DNA of 64,000 nt from an uncultured Arcanobacterium sp. Its GTDB lineage: Bacteria; Actinomycetota; Actinomycetes; Actinomycetales; Actinomycetaceae. The notes beneath the pieces were generated by a model. It saw nothing but the letters and a program-made list of their open reading frames with translations, did not search any database and was not told the origin of the DNA. Positions within the stretch are counted from its first letter, which is position 1; each line of letters begins with the position of its first letter. The position numbers and the translations under genes were made by a program. The DNA lies in contig CAUAGM010000007.1 of NCBI GenBank assembly GCA_958428545.1, positions 11,806 to 75,805 of the forward strand, in the 5' to 3' direction. Below, in pieces: positions 44,560-52,577 of the stretch.

Positions 44560-45420
44560 CTAGTGGCGATTTTCGCGGTGAAATCGCTGCCATAGCGGGT
44601 GGATAATTGCTGTGAGCAAATAGAGGCAGACAGCTAAGACGACGATCATAGCTCCTGGGCTGAAAGGATAGATGTAGGTGATTATCAGCCCAGTCACGCA
44701 GACAATAGCGCCTATTGCCATCGCAATATGCATGGTTCCTCGAAATGAGTTGGCGATAAGCTGAGCAATAGCAACAGGGACGATCATGATGGCTGATACC
44801 AGCAACACGCCTACTACTCGCATAGATACCGATACTGTGAGAGCGGCAAGCATAGCGATGCAGATATTGAGCATTCCCACTCGTAAGCCGCGAGCACGCG
44901 AGAATTCTGGATCGTATGAGAGTGCAAAGAGCGGCCCGCGCAGCCCGATTCCCACAAGCAGAATTACTGTTGCCAGCCCGATGGTATACTAGACGTCTGC
45001 AGTGCTTACGGTTGCGATAGAGCCAAAAAGATAGCTTGTGAGGTTTGTCGTGCTTCCTCCTGCAATACGTATCAGAATCACGCCGCCCGCAATACCTCCG
45101 TAAAAGAGCATAGCGAGGGCGACGTCTGAGCCAGTGCGTCCACGTGCACGCAGTATTTCGATTAGGATAGCGCCGATCAGCGATGCCACGATAGCTCTTG
45201 GAATTGCTAAGGCATCGCGTGGTTCTATTGCGCTCCCAGTGCCAATAAGTCAGCCGAGAGCAACGCCTATGAGGCAGATGTGCCCGATACCGTCACCCAT
45301 GAGCGCCATTGAGCGCTGCACAAGATATGTGCCGACAACGGGTGCGCAGATTCCCACAAGCACAGCTACGATAAGAGCGCGCTGCATAAGGGGAGAAGTA
45401 AGCATATCGGCGATCCACAT
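44560..45420 (-). pseudogene. znuB: Zinc/manganese ABC transporter permease (ZnuB-like) with two in-frame stops
   Basis: One frame from ATG 45420 (AGGAGA site) to the stop at 44560 encodes about 286 residues of a polytopic ABC-3 permease. It has VVGTYLVQRSMALMGDGIGH near the start, FGSIATVS, and a DPEFSRARGLRVG segment. It is broken by TGA at 45250-45252 (after GVALG) and TAG at 44989-44991 (after STADV), both in the same frame with no indel. Each stop is one G-to-A change from a tryptophan codon. The usual partner genes znuA and znuC are not adjacent; glyS begins on the other side. Unless read through or a sequencing error, the permease is inactive. Confidence 0.85.
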
Positions 45421-45740
45421 TATCGAATATCTCCTGTATGTGCTGATGAGCCAGTGAGTTGAGGTGCATGGTGCTGAGTGGGTGCAGGCTGGTGATGAGT
45501 GTGCAGGTGAGTGCATGGATTTGAGCGGCGCTGCACCCCTATTCTTATTGAGATTTATTTTCATGCGATTAGCTTTATCTTTTGAGTAAAATTCTTTCAA
45601 AATTTTATGATGTGAAAGGTGTGTGATCTCTATCAAGCTGTGAAGTATTGAGGCGTCTAAAAAGTGTACGTGCACATAGAATACATACATAGCTAAACGT
45701 CGTCTGCATCATCCAGATGCAGAAAGTGAAAGGAAAAGCG
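45421..45740. other. Divergent spacer between the znuB pseudogene and glyS
   Basis: This 320-base region between divergent genes contains the znuB ribosome site at its left and a glyS ribosome site (AAAGGAAAAG) at its right. No gene, clear terminator or Zur-type palindrome was recognised. Confidence 0.5.
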
Positions 45741-47135
45741 ATGGCTAAAACGGCACCATCAACACTCGATAACGTTATTTCTTTAGCAAAGCGGCGAGGC
45801 TTTGTGTTTCCGTGCGGCGAGATTTACGGCGGTACCCGATCGGCATGGGATTACGGGCCGCTTGGTGTGGAACTAAAAGAAAACATTAAACGGCAGTGGT
45901 GGAGAGCAAATGTGACGAGCCGAGACGACGTTGTAGGGCTCGATTCTTCCATTATTCTTCCACGAGAAGTATGGGTTGCCTCTGGTCACGTCTCCACTTT
46001 TTCTGATCCTTTGATTGAATGTCAGAATTGCCATAAGCGCTTGCGTGAAGACGAACTGATCGAACAGCATGCTGATAAGCATGGCGTCGATGAGCATGAT
46101 GTGGCAATGGAGAGTGTGAGCTGCCCGAACTGCGGCGTCAAAGGAAACTGGACGGAATCTAAGCCATTTTCAGGTTTGCTCAAGACCTTCCTGGGGCCTG
46201 TCGATAATGAAGAAGGCTTGCATTATCTGCGCCCTGAAACTGCTCAGGGAATTTTTATTAACTTCCTCAACGTCGTCACCGCTGCGCGAAAGAAGCCTCC
46301 GTTTGGTATTGGGCAGGTAGGTAAGAGCTTCCGTAACGAAATTACTCCAGGGAATTTTATCTTCCGCACTCGTGAATTCGAACAGATGGAAATTGAATTT
46401 TTCGTCAAGCCCGGTGAAGATGAGCAGTGGCATCAAAGCTGGATTGACCGCCGTTTAGCATGGTATCGCGATCTTGGCATTTCTCCGGAAAATCTGCGCC
46501 TCTATGAGCATCCGAAAGAAAAACTTTCGCACTATTCCAAGCGCACTGTGGATATTGAATATAAATTCGGTTTCCAAGGATCAGATTGGGGAGAGCTTGA
46601 AGGTATCGCAAATCGTACTGATTTCGACCTCAGCTCCCATTCAGACGCCAGCGGCAAGAAGCTTGAGTATTTCGATCAAGCAACGGGTGAGCGCTATGTG
46701 CCATACGTGATTGAACCGTCAGCAGGGCTTACTCGCTCAATGATGGCGTTTCTTGTAGAAGCTTATACTGAAGACGAAGCACCAAACACCAAAGGTGGCG
46801 TAGATAAGCGAGTGGTGCTCAAGCTCGATCCGCGCTTAGCTCCTGTAAAAGCGGCAGTGCTTCCTCTCTCACGTTCAGGAGATCTTTCTCCTGTGGCTCG
46901 TGATCTGGCCAATCAGCTTCGCCAGTATTGGAATGTCGATTTTGATGACGCCGGTGCTGTGGGGCGCCGTTATCGCCGCCAAGACGAAATCGGCACACCG
47001 TTGTGTATCACTGTTGATTTCGATTCTCTCGAAGACCAAGCAGTGACGGTGCGCGATCGAGACACGATGGAACAAGTACGTATCCCAATTGAGAATGTGC
47101 AGAGTTTCCTTGCTACTAAGTTGGTGGGCTGCTGA
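45741..47135 (+). CDS. glyS: Glycyl-tRNA synthetase (single-chain, class II)
   Basis: The enzyme charges tRNA-Gly. The 464-residue product is of the single-subunit archaeal/eukaryotic-like type used by actinobacteria. Motif 1 region FVFPCGEIYGG, a zinc-type insertion (CQNCHKRL ... CPNCG), motif 2 (GKSFRNEITPGNFIFRTREFEQME), motif 3 (EPSAGLTRSMMAFL) and the C-terminal anticodon-binding domain are present. ATG 45741 follows AAAGGA. dusB follows after five bases. Confidence 0.97.
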   Translation: MAKTAPSTLDNVISLAKRRGFVFPCGEIYGGTRSAWDYGPLGVELKENIKRQWWRANVTSRDDVVGLDSSIILPREVWVASGHVSTFSDPLIECQNCHKRLREDELIEQHADKHGVDEHDVAMESVSCPNCGVKGNWTESKPFSGLLKTFLGPVDNEEGLHYLRPETAQGIFINFLNVVTAARKKPPFGIGQVGKSFRNEITPGNFIFRTREFEQMEIEFFVKPGEDEQWHQSWIDRRLAWYRDLGISPENLRLYEHPKEKLSHYSKRTVDIEYKFGFQGSDWGELEGIANRTDFDLSSHSDASGKKLEYFDQATGERYVPYVIEPSAGLTRSMMAFLVEAYTEDEAPNTKGGVDKRVVLKLDPRLAPVKAAVLPLSRSGDLSPVARDLANQLRQYWNVDFDDAGAVGRRYRRQDEIGTPLCITVDFDSLEDQAVTVRDRDTMEQVRIPIENVQSFLATKLVGC

Positions 47136-47140
47136 GTCTC

Positions 47141-48568
47141 GTGTATACGCTCCCTTCTGTATCGCCTGTGCATATCGGCGAGGTACTGCTAGATATTCCA
47201 GTGGTACTTTCGCCGATGGCGGGAGTGACGAATGCTCCGTTTCGTCAGCTGTGCCGTGAATTTGCTGAGGCGGGAGTATATGGTGATCCAGCTTTTGCTG
47301 TGAAGTCTGAGCATGCGGCGCGTGCGTTGAGGGATGCCAACTTTCCTTATGCAAGCGGTATACCTTCTCAGGATTCGAATTCTCCTGCTCAAGGATCGGA
47401 GTCTGCTAGAGCGCGCACCGAGCGGATAGGAGCTGAAGAATCTGGGCAGTCTCGGGCAGAAAGCCGAACTGATGGTACGCACGCGCATGCAGGTTTATTT
47501 GTCTGTGAAATGATTACTACGCGCGCACTCGTTGAAAGTAAGCCTGCTACCATGCAGCTCGTACAGCCAGATTCTGGCGATCCTGTGCGCAGCGTGCAGC
47601 TGTATGGAGTTCAGCCAGGCGTGACGGCAGCGGCTGTTGAGCGTTTAATCGAGCTTGATCTTGCTGACCATATTGATCTGAATTTTGGATGCCCTGTGCC
47701 AAAGGTAACCCGCAAAGGCGGTGGTTCAGCTTTGCCGTGGAAGCATGATCTTTTTGCTGCGATTGTGCGCTCGGCAGTGAAAGCCGCTGAGCGAGCCTCG
47801 CATACCTATCAACGTAGCCATACAATTCCCGTCACCGCAAAAATTCGTATCGGTATTGATGATTTGCACGAAACGATGGCAGATGCAGCTGAGATTGCTA
47901 TCAATGCTGGAATTTCTGCGCTTACTTTACATGCACGCACGCTCGAACAGCACTATTCAGGGCATGCTCGCTGGGATCGGCTTGCAGACTTTGTGGATAT
48001 CGTCAATGGGCGGGTGCCTGTTTTTGGTAATGGAGATGTGTTTGAAGCTGCGGACGCTCAGCGCATGATCGCCAAAACAGGAGTAGACGGGATCGCGATC
48101 GGGCGTGGAGCTCAAGGGCGCCCGTGGATTTTTTACGATATGGCAGCAGATTTTACTCATATGCACTCGAGTTCCTCTGCTTTAGCAAGGCGAGCGGAAC
48201 CAACGTTAGGTGAGGTAGCGCAAACGATTATGTGCCACGCGCAGCTCATGGTCCATCATTGGGGCGGAAACGAATTTAAAGCTATTCGTGATATGCGCAA
48301 ACATATCGGCTGGTATCTGCGCGGATACGCGGTAGGAGGGGAGATACGATCTTCTTTAGCAGTGGTAAGCTCTCTGAACGAACTGGATAATTTACTGCAC
48401 CAGCTCGATCTCAGCCAGCATTATCCTGCTGCAGCTCACGGCGCTCGCGGGCGTGCTGGAGGAGCTAAGCGTGCACACTTGCCTGAGCATTGGCTTGATT
48501 CGCACGAATTAAATGAGATACAGCGAGAAAAAATTGCTCAGGCAGAGCTTGATATATCTGGTGGGTGA
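47141..48568 (+). CDS. dusB: tRNA-dihydrouridine synthase B with a large insertion
   Basis: DusB is an FMN enzyme that reduces uridines in tRNA. The start LSPMAGVTNAPFRQLCREF, LNFGCPVPKV with the catalytic cysteine, KIRIGID, LTLHARTLEQHYSG, and FGNGDVF/IGRGAQGRPW are all typical. Where relatives run from CREF straight into GLxVCEMI, this protein has about 75 extra residues (roughly 43-117), Ser/Glu/Arg-rich and low complexity. It starts at GTG 47141 and forms an operon with glyS. Confidence 0.93.
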   Translation: MYTLPSVSPVHIGEVLLDIPVVLSPMAGVTNAPFRQLCREFAEAGVYGDPAFAVKSEHAARALRDANFPYASGIPSQDSNSPAQGSESARARTERIGAEESGQSRAESRTDGTHAHAGLFVCEMITTRALVESKPATMQLVQPDSGDPVRSVQLYGVQPGVTAAAVERLIELDLADHIDLNFGCPVPKVTRKGGGSALPWKHDLFAAIVRSAVKAAERASHTYQRSHTIPVTAKIRIGIDDLHETMADAAEIAINAGISALTLHARTLEQHYSGHARWDRLADFVDIVNGRVPVFGNGDVFEAADAQRMIAKTGVDGIAIGRGAQGRPWIFYDMAADFTHMHSSSSALARRAEPTLGEVAQTIMCHAQLMVHHWGGNEFKAIRDMRKHIGWYLRGYAVGGEIRSSLAVVSSLNELDNLLHQLDLSQHYPAAAHGARGRAGGAKRAHLPEHWLDSHELNEIQREKIAQAELDISGG

Positions 48569-48728
48569 ATAGTATCTACTTGCCATAAAATAGCGAGCGA
48601 GTGCCAGAGCAGGTTTTCGCACAACAGCGAGTATGTGATAAAAGGATTCAGCAGGAGAATCCGCAGCGAGTGCGGTGCAATATCTTCTGACTGCGGCTCT
48701 TCGGTTTTCAGATTCTTCATGATCTGCT

Positions 48729-48778
48729 ATGCCGCTATGTCGGCTTCGCTCTAACTAGCAAAGCCGACATAGCGGCAT
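48729..48778 (+). terminator. Long hairpin terminator between dusB and the secreted-protein locus
   Basis: A perfect 18-bp stem (48729-48746 with 48761-48778, outer part ATGCCGCTATGTCGG) has a partly paired loop. It sits between dusB (+) and the 68-residue gene (-), so it can terminate in both directions. Confidence 0.85.
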
Positions 48779-48874
48779 TAACCTGTTTTATTTGTGTGAA
48801 GAACTCTTCTTGGTATTTTTAGCTGCTGTATTTACTGTTTTAATACGTATCGTTATTTTTCCCCAAGAAATTCA

Positions 48875-49081
48875 TTACTCTTCTTTTCTTTCACGAACAC
48901 TTTTAACAATCCTGGGAAGCATCATGAGCAACTGCGCAACTATATACACCGGAGCGAGAACAGCTAACCATATCAAGATATGCTGAATACTCCAGCCTGG
49001 AGGCTTAACTAAAAAAGCTACAGTTAGAGCAAGTATCCCAGCGCAAATATCAGCAATACGTGTTCTAGTTTCCTCACTCAT
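48875..49081 (-). CDS. Small two-helix membrane protein
   Basis: The 68-residue protein has two hydrophobic segments (about residues 12-26 and 33-54), charged ends and a basic C-terminus. Its ATG overlaps the TGA of the upstream secreted-protein gene (ATGA), so translation is coupled. I do not recognise the family. Size, topology and coupling are like immunity proteins of secreted bacteriocins, but that is inference only. Confidence 0.7.
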   Translation of the reverse strand: MSEETRTRIADICAGILALTVAFLVKPPGWSIQHILIWLAVLAPVYIVAQLLMMLPRIVKSVRERKEE

Positions 49082-49710
49082 TTCTTAAACTTTCCCGTCA
49101 CTTTGAGAGCTTGTTGCACAGCCCACGTCAGTGTTCGCGCTGCAACTGGTTTTGCCTTATTAAATGCCCATTTTAAAGGACCAAAACCAACGCATCCAGC
49201 AGCAAAAGACCATATTAAGTCATCAGCTCTGGCAAGATCATTTCCGCGTAGAGCAGTTACGACCTGATCAAGGGCTGCTCCTGATAAGCCGCGAGCAACA
49301 CAAGCCGCAATAACAGGAATAGCAGCTGCGACAACGGCAGGCAATGCGCGTGCCTCATAGAATTGCGCTAAAGGCTCAGAAGAGAACTCAACATATTCCT
49401 GTTGCTTAGATACATCGTCAGGATACAGCTCAATAGCAGTCAGCTTAATATCTTCAATGTTAGTCACATTATTGAATCGTTCTAATTCCTTTGCGAGCAC
49501 ATCGGCAAATTCCTGTTCTTTCGGAGATAGAAGGGTATTATTTTCGGAGCACACGGTAGAAGCCCTGATATCTTCAACGTTTCCATAGCTGCCAGCTGCA
49601 GAGGTAGTAGCAGGCGTTTCTGCTGCGTTCGCTGCTCCGACTGCCGTAAACGATAAAGCGAGAGTGCAGACGCTCGCTGTAGCCAACTGTGCTGCTTTGC
49701 GTAGTTTCAT
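49078..49710 (-). CDS. Secreted protein of unknown function
   Basis: The 210-residue protein has a clear Sec signal peptide (basic start MKLRK, hydrophobic core, cleavage near ANAAET, about residue 29). An acidic, helical middle (about 50-115) follows. The C-terminal half is hydrophobic and alanine-rich (ALPAVVAAAIPVIAACVARG; later FAAGCVGFGPLKWAF) and ends basic (KVTGKFKK). The C-terminal part has the look of a membrane-active peptide. ATG 49710 was chosen because AAAGGAA lies eight bases before it. It is coupled to a 68-residue membrane protein and preceded by tandem palindromes. Family not recognised. Confidence 0.75.
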   Translation of the reverse strand: MKLRKAAQLATASVCTLALSFTAVGAANAAETPATTSAAGSYGNVEDIRASTVCSENNTLLSPKEQEFADVLAKELERFNNVTNIEDIKLTAIELYPDDVSKQQEYVEFSSEPLAQFYEARALPAVVAAAIPVIAACVARGLSGAALDQVVTALRGNDLARADDLIWSFAAGCVGFGPLKWAFNKAKPVAARTLTWAVQQALKVTGKFKK

Positions 49711-50106
49711 CTTTCGTATTCCTTTCATCATGCCACCACTGGTGGTGGATTACACAGCATAGAAATATTGGCTGCCATCTCTTCTTAGAGATACTGCTAA
49801 TTAAACACGTGTGGATGGCGTTGCAACACCGATATTTGTCGGTATTCGATACCGACATTCGTCGGTATATAGCAATAGGATGATCGTGTTATACGTGCTA
49901 GATTCCACTAGAAAATACGCAGCCCTCACTCGTCATAGACTGAATCTGCCGAGGGTATGTGTCTGCAATGGATAGTGCGATCTATAGGCGCGATGATAGC
50001 AATAATGCCGTCAATTCATGCAAGTACCTTCTAGGAGAGAGCGATCCATTCGATGGCTTTAGTTAGCTATGTAATAAGCAAGATCTCTACTTATAACTGG
50101 CGATAA
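49711..50106. other. Spacer upstream of the secreted-protein gene
   Basis: This stretch of about 400 bases has a short inverted repeat CCACCA-C-TGGTGG at 49733-49745, the tandem palindromes at 49826-49868, and otherwise no recognisable gene. Confidence 0.5.
49826..49868 (+). promoter_or_regulatory. Tandem palindromic operator-like sites
   Basis: ATACCGAC-ATTC-GTCGGTAT at 49849-49868 is a perfect inverted repeat with 8-bp arms. A second copy with two mismatches in one arm (ACACCGAT-ATTT-GTCGGTAT) is at 49826-49845, 23 bases away. They lie about 115-160 bases before the start of the secreted-protein gene (-) and look like paired binding sites for a dimeric regulator. The regulator is not in the window. 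Confidence 0.65.
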
Positions 50107-50616
50107 TTACTCTCGCACTGTTTGCCAAACAAGATCCTCATGCTGAAGTATGTCTATGTAAAGTTGGACTAATATCCTGGATGATTTTTCTACTCGCCAA
50201 ACTGGTTCTTTACCTATCCATTTCTCGACGCCTTTGACGATATCGCGTTCCTGATGCAAAGCCCACGTGAGCGCTTTTTAATAACGCCTTTTTAATAGCG
50301 GCTGTTCCAACGCTGCAATCTTGCCCGTAGGATTGAACTTTTTACCCCATTCGCTATTTTCGAAAGCTGAAATAAGTTCTGTATATTCGTGCGCAGTTAA
50401 TGTATATGCTTCTCGCTCTTTTTCGTTGTTTTCCTTGTTATTTTTTCCCAGAGTTTCAGTGATTCTTAGGAAGAATCGGATGTTGATTTGTATTTGTGTT
50501 ATTTCAGATTGAGCAGACGAAAATATTTTAGACTTATGGCGATATAAAGTTTTCTTCTTGTTCTCATCTATACTCAATAGAAACGATAATAGATATAGTG
50601 CTGTTGGTATGTGCAT
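50107..50616 (-). pseudogene. Decayed gene of unknown function with an in-frame stop
   Basis: One minus-strand frame reads from about 50616 to a stop at 50107, broken once by TAA at 50278-50280. Both sides look coding: before the stop YTLTAHEYTELISAFENSEW and KIAALEQPLL, after it KALTWALHQERDIVKGVEKW and ILVQLYIDILQHEDLVWQ. The region around the stop is an imperfect 14-bp tandem repeat (TATTAAAAAG twice). No ribosome site supports the first ATG, and the N-terminal part is AT-rich. Family unknown; probably a gene remnant, low certainty. Confidence 0.35.
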
Positions 50617-50634
50617 GCATGGAAAGGGGTTAAT

Positions 50635-51630
50635 ATGCCTGTGAGTCTTAGCGGACGCAGTTTCTTGAAACTTCTCGATTTTTCGTCAGATGAAATTCGC
50701 TACCTGCTTCGTCTGTCGAAACAGTTCAAAGATATGAAGCTTGCTGGTGTCCCGCATAAGTATCTTAGCGGTAAGAATATTGTCTTGCTTTTTGAAAAGA
50801 CTTCCACTCGTACCCGCTGTGCATTCGAAGTTGCTGGCTATGATCTTGGTATGGGCGTCACCTACCTCGATCCGGGCAGCTCTCAGATGGGTAAAAAAGA
50901 ATCTATTGAGGATACTGCTCGTGTGCTTGGGCGTATGTACGACGGTATCGAATATCGTGGTTTTGCCCAAGAGATCGTCGAAGAAATTGCTGCTAAGGCT
51001 GGAGTTCCTGTATGGAATGGTTTGACGACGGAATTTCACCCAACGCAGATGCTCGCCGATATGCTCACAATCGAAGAGAATTTCCCGCAGGGTCTGCACC
51101 ATCAGAAGTTGGTCTTTATGGGAGACGCTGGCAACAATGTGGGAAATTCTCTCATGGTTGTGTGTGCAAAACTTGGCTTGCACTTCGTTGCCTGCGGTCC
51201 GAAAGAGCAGATGCCAAATGATACGCTTGTTGAAACATGCCGTGAGATCGCTAAAGAAACTGGCGGCTGCATCACCATCACTGAAGATATTGATGAAGCG
51301 ATTAAGGATGCTCACGTCGTCTACACAGATATTTGGGTATCGATGGGAGAGCCAAGCACTATCTGGGAAGAACGCATTAAACTTCTTGAACCGTACCGCG
51401 TGACTGATGAAATCATGGCCAAGGCTCGTGAAGACGCAATTTTTATGCACTGTTTACCATCTTTCCATGATGTAAATACCACAATCGCTGCTGAAATCGC
51501 TGAAAAGTTCAACGTCACGGAAATGGAAGTTGCTGATTCCGTTTTTGAATCTTCTCGTTCAAAAGTATTTGAAGAAGCAGAAAATCGTATGCACACCATT
51601 AAAGCTGTGTTGTATGCAACTCTTTCTTGA
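50635..51630 (+). CDS. arcB: Ornithine carbamoyltransferase, catabolic type
   Basis: The 331-residue enzyme interconverts citrulline plus phosphate with ornithine plus carbamoyl phosphate. The carbamoyl-phosphate motif STRTRCAFEVA, FHPTQMLADMLT, and the ornithine/catalytic motif HCLPSFHD are present. The location directly before carbamate kinase indicates the arginine deiminase direction. A related substrate (such as putrescine) cannot be excluded by sequence. ATG 50635 follows AAAGGGG. Confidence 0.92.
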   Translation: MPVSLSGRSFLKLLDFSSDEIRYLLRLSKQFKDMKLAGVPHKYLSGKNIVLLFEKTSTRTRCAFEVAGYDLGMGVTYLDPGSSQMGKKESIEDTARVLGRMYDGIEYRGFAQEIVEEIAAKAGVPVWNGLTTEFHPTQMLADMLTIEENFPQGLHHQKLVFMGDAGNNVGNSLMVVCAKLGLHFVACGPKEQMPNDTLVETCREIAKETGGCITITEDIDEAIKDAHVVYTDIWVSMGEPSTIWEERIKLLEPYRVTDEIMAKAREDAIFMHCLPSFHDVNTTIAAEIAEKFNVTEMEVADSVFESSRSKVFEEAENRMHTIKAVLYATLS

Positions 51631-51639
51631 AAGATATTG

Positions 51640-52575
51640 ATGGCAGAAAGAATTGTTGTTGCTCTTGGCGGAAATGCGCTTGGCAAAACCCCTCAAGAGC
51701 AGTCGGAATTGATTTCGGCAACGGCATCGTCAATTGTCGATCTCGTGCAGAGCGGTAACCGCGTGATCGTCACGCACGGCAACGGTCCTCAAGTAGGGAT
51801 GATTAACCTTGCTCTTGATACAGCTGCGAAAGAGGGCATAAGCCCTCATATTCCGTTGGCTGAATGCGGTGCGATGTCGCAGGGATATATCGGCTATCAT
51901 CTTCAGCAGGCAATTGGCGACGAGCTTGATGCGCGTCAGCTCGATATTGATTGTGCATCGATTGTGACTCAGACTGTGGTAGATGCGCAGGATCCAGCTT
52001 TCCAAAAGCCGACTAAACCAGTTGGTGCTTTCTATACCGAGGAAGAAGCGAAAGTGCTTGCCGAGCATACAGGCAATCAATACGTTGAAGATTCTGGGCG
52101 CGGTTGGCGCAGGGTAGTGGCATCGCCCTTGCCAGCGACTATTCGTGAAGCTCGTCTTATTCGCAGGTTGGTTGATTGCGGTACCGTTATTGTTGCCGCA
52201 GGTGGTGGCGGCGTGCCAGTTATTCGCAGTGATCGGCACCATCGTGGTGCGATTGCAGTGGTCGATAAAGATCGCACAGCTGCGCTCATGGCAAATCAGC
52301 TCGAAGCAGATGCTCTTCTTATTCTCATGGCAGTAGATAAAGTTTATCTCAACTACAATAAACCTGAGCAGAAAGGTCTCGATCGTCTCACTGCTGTTCA
52401 AGCTCGTGAGTACATCGCTCAAGGGCAATTTGATGCAGGGTCTATGCTTCCTAAGATCGAAGCGTGTGTGGATTTCGTGGAGAATAATTATGGTAAGCGA
52501 GCTATTATTACTTCACTTGCTCAAGCTGCCGACGGTTTGGCAGGGAAAACAGGAACTACGATTGTATCGGAGTAA
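51640..52575 (+). CDS. arcC: Carbamate kinase
   Basis: ArcC converts carbamoyl phosphate and ADP to ATP and carbamate, the energy-yielding step of arginine or citrulline fermentation. The 311-residue protein has VVALGGNALGKTPQEQ, VTHGNGPQVG, VIVAAGGGGVPVI and the DKDRTAALMANQL motif. It starts at ATG 51640, nine bases after arcB, and is followed two bases later by the transporter. Confidence 0.96.
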   Translation: MAERIVVALGGNALGKTPQEQSELISATASSIVDLVQSGNRVIVTHGNGPQVGMINLALDTAAKEGISPHIPLAECGAMSQGYIGYHLQQAIGDELDARQLDIDCASIVTQTVVDAQDPAFQKPTKPVGAFYTEEEAKVLAEHTGNQYVEDSGRGWRRVVASPLPATIREARLIRRLVDCGTVIVAAGGGGVPVIRSDRHHRGAIAVVDKDRTAALMANQLEADALLILMAVDKVYLNYNKPEQKGLDRLTAVQAREYIAQGQFDAGSMLPKIEACVDFVENNYGKRAIITSLAQAADGLAGKTGTTIVSE

Positions 52576-52577
52576 AA

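Noticed and set aside
48792..48986. Plus-strand open frame opposite the 68-residue membrane protein
   Set aside because: The minus-strand gene has an ATGA-coupled start and clear two-helix topology; the plus-strand frame has no ribosome site.
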